A DNA stretch of 64,000 nt, taken from Limnomonas spitsbergensis (lineage: Eukaryota > Chlorophyta > Chlorophyceae > Chlamydomonadales). How positions within the stretch are numbered: position 1 is the first letter of the stretch; each line of letters opens with the position of its first letter. The translations under genes and the position numbers were made by a program. The stretch lies in the NCBI GenBank assembly GCA_037349105.1, contig JAYJMM010000023.1:434001-498000 (forward strand). Reading direction: 5' to 3'. This document shows, in pieces, positions 10,901-22,440 of the stretch. The notes under the pieces were generated by a model. It did not search any database. It worked only from the letters and a program-made list of their open reading frames with translations, and was not told the origin of the DNA.

Positions 10901-11066
10901 AGGTTGCAATGAAGCTCACTGTAGGTACACTTGCTGAGATCCAAGGCAACAGGCAGGCAGCAGGCCGAACGGTGCAATGAAGCTCACTGTTGGTACATTT
11001 GCTGAGATCCAAGGCAACAGGCAGGCAGCAGGCCGAACGGTGCAATGAAGCTCACTGTAGGTACAC
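7937..11066. repeat. Higher-order repeat copy 1 of the satellite (3130 bp)
   Basis: The order of unit variants here, including the 72-bp and 62-bp length variants, is reproduced at 11067-14210 with an offset of exactly 3130 bp (46 units). Only isolated single-base differences were noticed (for example near 9973 against 13103, and 8653 against 11783). This indicates a recent block duplication. Confidence 0.9.
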
Positions 11067-14000
11067 TTGCTGAGATCCAAGGCAACAAACAGGCAGCAGG
11101 CCGAACGGTGCAATGAAGCTCACCGTTGGTACACTTGCTGAGATCCAAGGCAACAAACAGGCAGCAGGCCGAACGGTGCAATGAAGCTCACTGTTGGTAC
11201 ACTTGCTGAGATCCAAGGCAACAGACAGGCAGCAGCCTGAACGGTGCAATGAAGCTCACTGTTGGTACACTTGCTGAGATCCAAGGCAACAGACAGGCAG
11301 CAGCCACACCGAACGGTGCAATGAAGCTCACTGTTGGTACACTTGCTGAGATCCAAGGCAACAAACAGGCAGCAGGCCGAACGGTGCAATGAAGCTCACT
11401 GTTGGTACACTTGCTGAGATCCAAGGCAATAGACAGGCAGCAGCCACACCGAACGGTGCAATGAAGCTCACTGTTGGTACACTTGCTGAGATCCAAGGCA
11501 ACAAACAGGCAGCAGGCCGAACGGTGCAATGAAGCTCACTGTTGGTACACTTGCTGAGATCCAAGGCAACAAACAGGCAGCAGGCCGAACGGTGCAATGA
11601 AGCTCACTGTTGGTACACTTGCTGAGATCCAAGGCAACAGACAGGCAGCAGGCCGAACGGTGCAATGAAACTCACTGTTGGTACACTTGCTGAGATCCAA
11701 GGCAACAGACAGGCAGCAGGCCGAACGGTGCAATGAAGCTCACTGTTGGTACACTTGCTGAGATCCAAGGCAACAGATAGGCAGCAGGCCGAACGGTGCA
11801 ATGAAGCTCACTGTTGGTACACTTGCTGAGATCCAAGGACAGGCAGCAGGCCGAATTGTGCAATGAAACTCACTGTTGGTACACTTGCTGAGATCCAAGG
11901 CAACAGACAGGCAGCAGGCCGAACGGTGCAATGAAGCTCACTGTTGGTACACTTGCTGAGATCCAAGGCAACAGACAGGCAGCAGGCCGAACGGTGCAAT
12001 GAAACTCACTGTAGGTACACTTGCTGAGATCCAAGGCAACAGACAGGCAGCAGGCCGAACGGTGCAATGAAGCTCACCGTTGGTACACTTGCTGAGATCC
12101 AAGGCAACAGACAGGCAGCAGGCCGAACGGTGCAATGAAACTCACTGTTGGTACACTTGCTGAGATCCAAGGCAACAGGCAGGCAGCAGGCCGAACGGTG
12201 CAATGAAACTCACTGTTGGTACACTTGCTGAGATCCAAGGCAACAGACAGGCAGCAGGCCGAACGGTGCAATGAAGCTCACCGTTGGTACACTTGCTGAG
12301 ATCCAAGGCAACCGACAGGCAGCAGGCCGAACGGTGCAATGAAGCTCACCGTTGGTACACTTGCTGAGATCCAAGGCAACAGACAGGCAGCAGGCCGAAC
12401 GGTGCAATGAAACTCACTGTTGGTACACTTGCTGAGATCCAAGGCAACAAACAGGCAGCAGGCCGAACGGTGCAATGAAGCTCACTGTTGGTACATTTGC
12501 TGAGATACAAGGCAACAAACAGGCAGCAGGCCGAACGGTGCAATGAAGCTCACCGTTTGTACACTTGCTGAGATCCAAGGCAACAGACAGGCAGCAGGCC
12601 GAACGGTGCAATGAAACTCACTGTTGGTACACTTGCTGAGATCCAAGGCAACAGGCAGGCAGCAGGCCGAACGGTGCAATGAAGCTCACCGTAGGTACAC
12701 TTGCTGAGATCCAAGGCAACAGACAGGCAGCAGGCCGAACGGTGCAATGAAGCTCACCGTTGGTACACTTGCTGAGATCCAAGGCAACAGACAGGCAGCA
12801 GGCCGAACGGTGCAATGAAGCTCACCGTTGGTACACTTGCTGAGATCCAAGGCAACAGACAGGCAGCAGGCCGAACGGTGCAATGAAACTCACTGTTGGT
12901 ACACTTGCTGAGATCCAAGGCAACAGGCAGGCAGCAGGCCGAACGGTGCAATGAAGCTCACTGTTGGTACATTTGCTGAGATACAAGGCAACAAACAGGC
13001 AGCAGGCCGAACGGTGCAATGAAGCTCACCGTTTGTACACTTGCTGAGATCCAAGGCAACAGACAGGCAGCAGGCCGAACGGTGCAATGAAACTCACTGT
13101 TGGTACACTTGCTGAGATCCAAGGCAACAGGCAGGCAGCAGGCCGAACGGTGCAATGAAGCTCACTGTAGGTACACTTGCTGAGATCCAAGGCAACAGAC
13201 AGGCAGCAGGCCGAACGGTGCAATGAAGCTCACCGTTGGTACACTTGCTGAGATCCAAGGCAACAGACAGGCAGCAGGCCGAACGGTGCAATGAAGCTCA
13301 CCGTTGGTACACTTGCTGAGATCCAAGGCAACAGACAGGCAGCAGGCCGAACGGTGCAATGAAACTCACTGTTGGTACACTTGCTGAGATCCAAGGCAAC
13401 AGGCAGGCAGCAGGCCGAACGGTGCAATGAAGCTCACTGTTGGTACATTTGCTGAGATCCAAGGCAACAGACAGGCAGCAGGCCGAACGGTGCAATGAAG
13501 CTCACTGTTGGTACACTTGCTGAGATCCAAGGCAACAGACAGGCAGCAGGCCGAACGGTGCAATGAAGCTCACTGTTGGTACACTTGCTGAGATCCAAGG
13601 CAACAGGCAGGCAGCAGTCCGAACGGTGCAATGAAGCTCACTGTTGGTACATTTGCTGAGATCCAAGGCAACAGACAGGCAGCAGGCCGAACGGTGCAAT
13701 GAAGCTCACTGTAGGTACACTTGCTGAGATCCAAGACAACAAACAGGCAGCATGCCGAACGGTGCAATGAAGCTCACCGTTGGTACACTTGCTGAGATCC
13801 AAGGCAACAGACAGGCAGCAGGCCGAACGGTGCAATGAAGCTCACTGTTGGTACATTTGCTGAGATCCAAGGCAACAGACAGGCAGCAGGCCGAACGGTG
13901 CAATGAAGCTCACTGTAGGTACACTTGCTGAGATCCAAGACAACAAACAGGCAGCAGGCCGAACGGTGCAATGAAGCTCACTGTTGGTACACTTGCTGAG

Positions 14001-14210
14001 ATCCAAGGCAACAGGCAGGCAGCATGCCGAAGGTTGCAATGAAGCTCACTGTAGGTACACTTGCTGAGATCCAAGGCAACAGGCAGGCAGCAGGCCGAAC
14101 GGTGCAATGAAGCTCACTGTTGGTACATTTGCTGAGATCCAAGGCAACAGGCAGGCAGCAGGCCGAACGGTGCAATGAAGCTCACTGTAGGTACACTTGC
14201 TGAGATCCAA
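11067..14210. repeat. Higher-order repeat copy 2 of the satellite (3130 bp)
   Basis: Tandem duplicate of 7937-11066. The match breaks down at about 14211, where the first copy reads ccaaggcaac and this one ccaagacaac. From there a different, three-unit pattern continues to about 14790. Confidence 0.88.
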
Positions 14211-17137
14211 GACAACAAACAGGCAGCAGGCCGAACGGTGCAATGAAGCTCACTGTTGGTACACTTGCTGAGATCCAAGGCAACAGGCAGGCAGCAGGCC
14301 GAACGGTGCAATGAAGCTCACTGTTGGTACATTTGCTGAGATCCAAGGCAACAGACAGGCAGCAGGCCGAACGGTGCAATGAAGCTCACTGTAGGTACAC
14401 TTGCTGAGATCCAAGACAACAAACAGGCAGCAGGCCGAACGGTGCAATGAAGCTCACTGTTGGTACACTTGCTGAGATCCAAGGCAACAGGCAGGCAGCA
14501 GGCCGAACGGTGCAATGAAGCTCACTGTTGGTACATTTGCTGAGATCCAAGGCAACAGACAGGCAGCAGGTCGAACGGTGCAATGAAGCTCACTGTAGGT
14601 ACACTTGCTGAGATCCAAGACAACAAACAGGCAGCAGGCCGAACGGTGCAATGAAGCTCACTGTTGGTACACTTGCTGAGATCCAAGGCAACAGGCAGGC
14701 AGCAGGCCGAACGGTGCAATGAAGCTCACTGTTGGTACACTTGCTGAGATCCAAGACAACAAACAGGCAGCAGGCCGAACGGTGCAATGAAGCTCACTGT
14801 TGGTACATTTGCTGAGATCCAAGGCAACAGACAGGCAGCAGGCCGAACGGTGCAATGAAGCTCACTGTTGGTACATTTGCTGAGATCCAAGGCAACAGAC
14901 AGGCAGCAGGCCGAACGATGCAATGAAGCTCACTGTTGGTACACTTGCTGAGATCCAAGGCAACAGACAGGCAGCAGGCCGAACGGTGCAATGAAGCTCA
15001 CTGTAGGTACACTTGCTGAGATCCAAGACAACAAACAGGCAGCAGGCCGAACGGTGCAATGAAGCTCACTGTTGGTACACTTGCTGAGATCCAAGGACAG
15101 GCAGCAGGCCGAATTGTGCAATGAAGCTCACTGTAGGTACACTTGCTGAGATCCAAGGCAACAAACAGGCAGCATGCCGAACGGTGCAATGAAGCTCACT
15201 GTTGGTACACTTGCTGAGATCCAAGGCAACAGGCAGGCAGCAGGCCGAACGGTGCAATGAAGCTCACTGTTGGTACACTTGCTGAGATCCAAGGACAGGC
15301 AGCAGGCCGAATTGTGCAATGAAGCTCACTGTAGGTACACTTGCTGAGATCCAAGGCAACAAACAGGCAGCAGGCCGAACGGTGCAATGAAGCTCACTGT
15401 TGGTACACTTGCTGAGATCCAAGGCAACAGGCAGCAGGCCGAACGGTGCAATGAAGCTCACTGTTGGTACACTTGCTGAGATCCAAGGCAACAAACAGGC
15501 AGCAGGCCGAACGGTGCAATGAAGCTCACTGTTGGTACATTTGCTGACATCCAAGGCAACAGACAGGCAGCAGCCACACCGAACGGTGCAATGAAGCTCA
15601 CTGTTGGTACACTTGCTGAGATCCAAGGCAACAGACAGGCAGCAGGCCGAACGGTGCAATGAAGCTCACTGTAGGTACACTTGCTGAGATCCAAGGCAAA
15701 AAACAGGCAGCAGGCCGAACGGTGCAATGAAGCTCACTGTTGGTACACTTGCTGAGATCCAAGGACAGGCAGCAGGCCGAATTGTGCAATGAAGCTCACT
15801 GTAGGTACACTTGCTGAGATCCAAGGCAACAAACAGGCAGCAGGCCGAACGGTGCAATGAAGCTCACTGTTGGTACACTTGCTGAGATCCAGGGCAACAA
15901 ACAGGCAGCAGGCCGAACGGTGCAATGAAGCTCACTGTTGGTACACTTGCTGAGATCCAAGGACAGGCAGCAGGCCGAATTGTGCAATGAAGCTCACTGT
16001 AGGTACAATTGCTGAGATCCAAGGCAACAGACAGGCAGCAGGCCGAACGGTGCAATGAAGCTCACTGTTGGTACACTTGCTGAGATCCAAGGCAACAGGC
16101 AGGCAGCAGGCCGAACGGTGCAATGAAGCTCACTGTTGGTACACTTGCTGAGATCCAAGGCAACAAACAGGCAGCAGGCCGAACGGTGCAATGAAGCTCA
16201 CTGTTGGTACATTTGCTGACATCCAAGGCAACAGACAGGTAGCAGCCACACCGAACGGTGCAATGAAGCTCACTGTTGGTACACTTGCTGAGATCCAAGG
16301 CAACAGACAGGCAGCAGGCCGAACGGTGCAATGAAGCTCACTGTTGGTACACTTGCTGAGATCCAAGGACAGGCAGCAGGCCGAATTGTGCAATGAAGCT
16401 CACCGTTGGTACACTTGCTGAGATCCAAGGCAACAGACAGGCAGCAGGCCGAACGGTGCAATGAAGCTCACTGTTGGTACACTTGCTGAGATCCAAGGCA
16501 ACAAACAGGCAGCAGGCCGAACGGTGCAATGAAGCTCACTGTTGGTACACTTGCTGAGATCCAAGGCAACAAACAGGCAGCAGGCCGAACGGTGCAATGA
16601 AGCTCACTGTTGGTACACTTGCTGAGATCCAAGGCAACAGGCAGGCAGCAGGCCGAACGGTGCAATGAAGCTCACTGTTGGTACATTTGCTGAGATCCAA
16701 GGCAACAGGCAGGCAGCAGCCACACCGAACGGTGCAATGAAGCTCACTGTTGGTACACTTGCTGAGATCCAAGGCAACAGACAGGCAGCAGCCACACCGA
16801 ACGGGCAATGAAGCTCACTGTTGGTACACTTGCTGAGATCCAAGGCAACAGACAGGCAGCAGGCCGAACGATGCAATGAAGCTCACTGTTGGTACACTTG
16901 CTGAGATCCAAGGACAGGCAGCATGCCGAACGGTGCAATGAAGCTCACTGTTGGTACACTTGCTGAGATCCAGGGCAACAGGCAGGCAGCAGGCCGAACG
17001 GTGCAATGAAGCTCACTGTTGGTACACTTGCTGAGATCCAAGGCAACAGGCAGGCAGCAGGCCGAACGGTGCAATGAAGCTCACTGTTGGTACTCTTGCT
17101 GAGATCCAAGGCAACAGGCAGGCAGTAGGCTGAACGG
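14211..17137. repeat. Distal satellite segment with 3-unit pattern and 62-bp variants
   Basis: From about 13570 to 14650 the units run in a repeated three-unit pattern (204-bp offsets: 13570, 13774, then 14046, 14250, 14454). From about 15066 to 16530 the 62-bp variant with a gaattgtg junction recurs every 198 bp or so. The last unit, from about 17090, is diverged (tactcttg, ggcagtaggctgaac) and ends at 17137. Confidence 0.8.
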
Positions 17138-17204
17138 AAAACACACATGCTCCTAATACCGGTATGCGTTTTCCGCTGTTATTCCCCTGCCCCCCGCCTT
17201 TTTC

Positions 17205-19404
17205 AATTTGTTTCTTCTCTCTCCAACCGGATAATTCCGGTACCCAAGCCAAAGGGCAGTCCTGCAACCAAAGACGATTATAGGGGTATTGCCGTCGGAA
17301 CTTCCCTATCCAAATTATATTCCCTCGTCTTATTGCAACGTCTTGATTCTTGGGCAGAAAGTCAGGGTTTCAGAGCCGATGGCCAGGCAGGTTTTCGACA
17401 TGGACGGGGAACACCTGATAATGCTTTCATTCTAAACCACATTATTGAAAAATACCATTCGGAGAAAAAAACGATTTTTGCTGCTTTCATTGATTTTAGG
17501 AAGGCATATGACTGCATTGACAGAGATTTATTGTGGCGGAGTTTACAGAGCATGGGTGTGCACGGCCGGATTTTAGAAAGTTTGAAGGAGATGTATCAGG
17601 ATGTAAAAATCCGTGTACGGGTTGGTGGTAAACTGGGAGATAGTTTCTCCTCCTTTATGGGTGTTAAACAAAGAGACCCGCTGTCCCCTCTATTGTTTGG
17701 CCTGTTTATCGACCGTTTCGAGAAGTTTGTCGCAAGTGAGTGCCCTGATATTGGCGCCCGTCTTTCACATGCTTTGGTCAGAGTTTTACTTTATGCAGAT
17801 GATCTGGTGTTATTCGCTGAATCGCCGGATGATCTGCAAAAACTTCTTGATGCTCTCCATATTTTTTGTCGCCACAATGCCTTGACAGTCAATATAAAAA
17901 AAATCTGAAGCAGTTGTTTTTAACCAGAAATATTGTAGTCATTTGGCATCTCTGTCTTATGACGGAAGCGTTCTTGATATTAAGCCCTTTTTCATCTACT
18001 TGGGTATGTTATTTGATGAGGCAGAGGGTATGAAGGGAGCAGGTAGACGTTGTGTCAACAAAGGGAGGGCAGCTTTGTATGCCATGGTCCGGAGATGTCA
18101 TGAGCTTGACATACACAATGTTCACATCAAATGTCATCTTTTTGACTCTTTAGTGAAGCCTATTCTGTTTTATGGGTGTGAAATTTGGGGACCAGGTCTC
18201 CTTGCGAAAGGAGTCGGCTTGACAGATACTGGTTTCTCTAGAGATTTGGAGGTAATTCAGTCACAAGGGTTTCCTTAGGCAGTGTCTGGGTCTTCGCAAG
18301 TCTGTGGCCGAGTATGTTCTCATGAGTGAACTGCACCGTGAACCCCTTATCTTAAGTCTTTTTCAGCCCACCCTGAGTTTTTGGAATAGAATTAATCTGA
18401 GGCCTGACAATGACCTTGTGAAAATGGCTATGCAGGAAAGTTGTGATTTGGCGAAGGCTGGCACTTCACTTTGTTGGGCTGGTTTTTTGTCTACGATACT
18501 GATGACTCTGGGTATTGATTTATTGACTGCATCAGCCAATACCTCTTTGGATATTGAGGTCATTGTGAATTCAGCTAGGGATCAGTGGCTTTCCAAAATT
18601 TCCAGGGACATGCCACGTACGGCCCTGTCAGTACGTGCTACTCCTGACTCAGAACGCTCGGGGTTCAAATTGTTTACGTTCTCTAAGTGGTTCCAAATTA
18701 AGCGTGATGTGCAGGAGACTTTCTGGTACAATTTGAGTAAGCCTAATATTATTTTTGCTGTAGCCCGGTATCGGATGGGGTCGCATTGGCTGAATGTTGA
18801 GACGGGGCGCTTTGAGAAACCCTGTGTGCCTCGTAGCGAGAGGATTTGTAGATGTTGCAATCTTAAATGTCGGGAGGATGAGCTTCACATGATTTACTGC
18901 CCGTTCTATACAGACCTTCGTTTTCAGTTTAACCTTACTTTCCATAATTTCCTAGAGGACGAGGATGAGGCCATGAAACGGTACGCAAATGGAGTGTGGG
19001 GCAAACTTAATGCAGCGGATTCTGCATATGTGTTCTGGAAGAAATTTGGTTGTTTTATCTTTCAGGGTATGATGAAAAGAGAGAATCATCTCATAACTCT
19101 GCCAAAATTCCCGTCTCCCCCCTAACTCTCTAGGCGGTGCTCAATCGAACTCTTTTGCACCCACGTCATGTTTTATGGCTGGGGCTTATCTTCTGCACTA
19201 TGGGGTTCATTCCCACGCCACTGTCGTGGTTGTGTGCTAGTTGTTTGCCCAGGGGGGTCACTGGTTTTCGCTTTCTGTCCTAGTGTATCAAGTGCCTGTA
19301 CCGGTTTACGGGCACATGTCCCATGCATCAATTGTGATGCTCTGTTGGACTGTAAAAACTTCAATCAAAAAAACTTCAATCAAACTTCAATCAATCAATC
19401 AATT
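17205..19404 (+). mobile_element. 5'-truncated, frameshifted non-LTR retrotransposon (LINE)
   Basis: Three frames in succession (17147-17908, 17943-18278, 18304-19125) encode the C-terminal two thirds of a reverse transcriptase protein. Visible motifs are IPVPKPKG...DDYRGIAVG (fingers), FIDFRKAYD (motif A, catalytic Asp), GVKQRDPLSPLLF (motif B), LLYADDLVLF (motif C, catalytic pair) and FIYLGMLF. A C-terminal CRCC...DELHMIYC zinc knuckle follows. The endonuclease domain is missing, so the copy is 5'-truncated. Frame is lost in an A8 run (17896-17903) and again at about 18262-18276. The 3' end is a short TCAA repeat (19354-19404), the usual tail form for such elements. The element is noticeably more AT-rich than its surroundings. 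It cannot move by itself. Confidence 0.9.
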
Positions 19405-19955
19405 GGACACCCACGCCGAGCCATCAGAGCGGGCCCGGAAATTATGATTTCACTAATTAAAGCAAATTGTTTCACTTTTTCAATGCACATTTAAGAAACT
19501 CTATTTGGCGTATAGACAGGGCAGTCCCCATGGACAGATGACCAGACAGCACAGCCAGTCAACCTACAGAGATCAGAAAAGCTGACAGCTGCAACATTTG
19601 TCTCACCACCCTGATACCGAGGGAGAAAATATATCTGTCTCACCACCCTGATACCGAGGGAGAAAATATATCTGTCTCACCAGTCACCACCCTGATACCG
19701 AGGGAGAAAATATATCTGTCTCACCAGTCACCACCCTGATACTGAGGGAGAAAATATATCTGTCTCACCAGTCACCACCCTGATACCGAGGGAGAAAATA
19801 TATCTGTCTCACCACCCTGATACCGAGGGAGAAAATCTGACACCGCTTGCCATGCATAAGCATAAGGCCTTGCTGTGAAATAACATGAATGACATTACAC
19901 TTCTGTGCTTTGCTAATAGTTAAAAAGCTCCGCCACGCTGGCCGAAAAGGTATGT
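19405..19955. mobile_element. Possible diverged element with inverted ends
   Basis: The left edge (cacccacgccgagcc ... gcgggcccgg) and the inverted right edge (acattacacttctg ... aaaagctccgccacgctggcc) resemble the terminal motif of the MITE at 7551-7820. The ends are more diverged than in that element and the interior is largely a minisatellite, so this is tentative. Confidence 0.35.
19598..19837 (+). repeat. Minisatellite, 37- and 44-bp units, six copies
   Basis: Six copies of a unit containing ccctgataccgagggagaaa, some with an extra caccagt, run head to tail. The copies are nearly identical. Confidence 0.9.
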
Positions 19956-20037
19956 GAACAAAGGGAAAAGCATGTCATGAGAGTTGAAACAGCATATAAT
20001 TCAGTAATTCAAACAAACATTGTTATCTACAGGTAAC

Positions 20038-20098
20038 ATAATCAGCTACCGGATGATCAGCTACCATAATCAGCTACCGGATAATCAGCTACCGGATG
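20038..20098 (+). repeat. Short tandem repeat, 14-15 bp period
   Basis: Four copies of atcagctacc with gg(a)t(a) spacers. Downstream, gtactgcacgca...actagtgca occurs near 20097 and again near 20389, and ctcaactcgtcttaatctt occurs twice in 20180-20290, so the whole 20.0-20.5 kb stretch is made of small duplications. No gene was seen there. Confidence 0.8.
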
Positions 20099-20719
20099 TA
20101 CTGCACGCAAGCGTAACACAGACTAGTGCATGGTAGACATTGCATGCATGTAGAAAATATGACGCTCCCGGTGAAATGCGAATAAGTGTGCTCAACTCGT
20201 CTTAATCTTGTGCACGTCATCTTGTGCTCAACTCAATCTTGTGCACTCAATCATGCACAACTCGTCTTAATCTTTGCACGTCAGAAAGCAAGCTGAAGTC
20301 GGAGTCTCGGATTGCTCGATCAAGCCTCCACATGGTTTGATTTGAGTTTTCTCAGATTTGAGTTTTCTAGCTGATTTTTGCTTTTCAATGTACTGCACGC
20401 AGGCTTAACAAAGACTAGTGCAGCGCGAGGAAAACGACATTTCAGAAGTGGATTGAACTTGCCAAACAAATTCAAAATAGCAAGTAAGAAAGGACTGCCA
20501 GTAAGGACAAGCAAAAAAACATTTCAGTTTCAAGTACCGGGTTTTAATAAATTAAATATTTCCCTCGAAAATTAAGTTTTGCCGAATCTGTTGTCTGCAT
20601 CGAAACAAGAGAGCGTCTAATCAAACAGCCCCCCAAAAATACCGCTTGTAAAATATGAAGACTCACACATGGACCATCATGCATCTACACACCAGCCACC
20701 ACCCTGTTAAAGGCCCCGG

Positions 20720-22009
20720 CTACCGACGGGGTTGCAGGCCAGCATGCCTCCTGTCCCTCATCCCCTTCATGGCGGCGCAGTTTTCCACGTGCCCGCCACT
20801 CCACGCCTGCACCTGGCAGGCCTGGCAGCAGTACCTCGCCCCGCACCCGCCGGCGCACGCAAGCGTCTTGTCAGTCATCTCACATGGGCCGCCCAACTGG
20901 AGACAGTCGGGGCTGCAGCAGGGCCCGGTGCCCCACAAGTCCTCAGGCAGGCCCAACAGAAGCTCAGCCCGGACCAGCTCCCAGCTGCTGCCATCAGCAA
21001 CGCCACTGCCTCCAAGCTGGGGCGGTGCCAGGGGTGAAGGAGCCGCGTATGCACCGCCTCCGCCCTCCATCTGCATCACACCCTGCCCTTGGAGCATGAT
21101 CTCCCTCTGCAACCCCAGCAGGCTACGGCAAGCCTCCCTGAGGTCAATGGAGCCAAAGGCTGGGCCACGGTTTGCAATCGCCTGGCTAAGAACATGGTGA
21201 GTCGAATCACCGACCAGGGCACTAGCCACTGCAGAGAGCGCATCCAGGCCAGGGGAATGAAGCAGGTGCTTGAGCTCGATCAGCAGCTGATGGAAGCAGG
21301 TGCTCACAACTACAGCCACACGCGATACCTTAGGTATGAATCCCAGCAGCACCTCCCACACCTCACTGCCTATGACCTTTGACAGGGCAGCTCGCACCAC
21401 GGCCGCAGAGCTCCTCTCAGCGTCTAACAGCTCTGCCGCCAAGGAGCTGGATGGCTCAGGCCCTGAGGGAGCTCGTTCATCAGGTTGACCCCGCATTTCA
21501 GCAGCCATGTATCTGAACCTGGCCGGGCTGTCCATCCTCTCTACCAGCTTGCAGGACCCCAGCGATGCATAGCATTCTGATGCAATGTTTGCCCATATCT
21601 GGTCACAGCGGATCAGCTGGTGCTGCCGAGCGCTGCGGAAGGGCTGCTCACCCAATGCAGTGCACGCCAGGCTATCCACCAGCAAGGCCATGGTGGCAGC
21701 CACCTCCACGACCAGGTGGCCGAGTCCTAAATCCTCGGCAACGGTAGGCTCCCCATCGGGTGACGCAGCTTGAGTAGGCAGCTGCCAGGCCTGCTGCAGC
21801 ACCTTGCTGGTGGAGTGGATGCTGATCCACACGGGATCAGTCAGCAATGCAGACAGACACAGCTGAGGTGTTGCAATGCTACTGAGGTAGCGGATCACTC
21901 GGAAGCATGAGCAGGTGCTGATGCTGATGGCCTCCCAAGTCTCCTCCTGGATGACGCGGATGGACTGCAATGCTGCAGTTGAGGACTGAAGTACGGCAAC
22001 ATCCACCAT
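20720..22009 (-). CDS. MYND-type zinc-finger protein, 429 aa from first ATG
   Basis: The ORF runs from ATG 22009 down to the TAG at 20722-20720. The C-terminal end (residues about 364-411) has the MYND spacing: CCSPDC, then CAGGC, YCCQAC, and H and C in WSGGHVENC. MYND fingers bind zinc and usually mediate protein-protein contacts; such proteins form a large family in volvocine algae. The preceding 360 residues are helical, alanine/leucine-rich and without a recognised domain, plus a glycine-rich linker (MEGGGGAYAAP) before the finger. The frame stays open upstream of ATG 22009, through the 39-bp minisatellite, to a stop at 22531-22529, with no further ATG. The true N-terminus may therefore be encoded by an upstream exon, with a PASGTA..VCATA repeat added. 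The gene abuts the 492-bp array. Confidence 0.8.
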   Translation of the reverse strand: MVDVAVLQSSTAALQSIRVIQEETWEAISISTCSCFRVIRYLSSIATPQLCLSALLTDPVWISIHSTSKVLQQAWQLPTQAASPDGEPTVAEDLGLGHLVVEVAATMALLVDSLACTALGEQPFRSARQHQLIRCDQIWANIASECYASLGSCKLVERMDSPARFRYMAAEMRGQPDERAPSGPEPSSSLAAELLDAERSSAAVVRAALSKVIGSEVWEVLLGFIPKVSRVAVVVSTCFHQLLIELKHLLHSPGLDALSAVASALVGDSTHHVLSQAIANRGPAFGSIDLREACRSLLGLQREIMLQGQGVMQMEGGGGAYAAPSPLAPPQLGGSGVADGSSWELVRAELLLGLPEDLWGTGPCCSPDCLQLGGPCEMTDKTLACAGGCGARYCCQACQVQAWSGGHVENCAAMKGMRDRRHAGLQPRR

Positions 22010-22053
22010 GCCAGCAGTTCCGCATGATGGTGATGGTGTGCCACAGTCAGAAG

Positions 22054-22440
22054 TGGCAGCAGCACAGGCAGGTGCTGTACCGCTGGCAGGCGTTGCAGTA
22101 GCACAGACAAGTGCTGTACCGCTGGCAGGTGTTGCAGCAGCACAGGCAGGTGCTGTACCGCTGGCAGGCGTTGCAGTAGCGCAGACAAGTGCTGTACCGC
22201 TGGCAGGTGCTGCAGTAGCGCAGACAGGTGCTGTACCGCTGGCAGGTGCTGCAGTAGCGCAAACAGGTGCTGTACCACTGGCAGGTGCTGCAGTAGCGCA
22301 GACAGGTGCTGTACCGCTGGCAAGTGCTGCAGTAGCGCAGACAGGTGTTGTACCACTAGCAGGTGTTGCAGTAGCGCAGACAGGTGTTGTACCACTAGCA
22401 GGTGTTGCAGTAGCGCAGACAAGTGCTGTACCGCTGGCAG
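22054..22440. repeat. 39-bp minisatellite, about 10 copies
   Basis: The unit contains gtgctgtaccgctggcagg and then a gttgcagtagcgcagaca segment. The period of 39 bp is 13 codons, and it is open in at least one frame on each strand. In the plus frame it reads AVPLAGVAVAQTS. In the frame of the neighbouring MYND gene it is also open, so it may be N-terminal coding sequence or a 5' leader of that gene. It ends exactly where the 492-bp array starts. Confidence 0.92.

Larger units (their letters stand above)
7837..17137. repeat. 68-bp satellite array, about 137 units
   Basis: The unit (gaacggtgcaatgaag... ...aggcagcaggcc) is repeated head to tail for 9.3 kb with no unrelated sequence inside. Most units are exactly 68 bp. 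Variants are 72 bp (cagccacac in place of caggc) and 62 bp (loss of six bases in ccaaggcaacagacagg). Unit differences sit at a few diagnostic positions (ctcacc/ctcact, gttggt/gtaggt, acactt/acattt, caacag/caacaa). Because 68 is not a multiple of 3 and each unit has one minus-strand stop in one frame, dozens of overlapping 63-65 aa frames appear on the minus strand. They are not genes. Confidence 0.97.

Noticed and set aside
7837..17137. CRISPR-like array of regular repeats
   Set aside because: Units are contiguous, with no unique spacers between conserved repeats. It is a eukaryotic satellite.
7854..17267. Long series of 63-131 aa minus-strand frames
   Set aside because: They are all readings of the 68-bp satellite, shifted by one unit each. 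Frames remain open only because each unit has a single stop in one frame.
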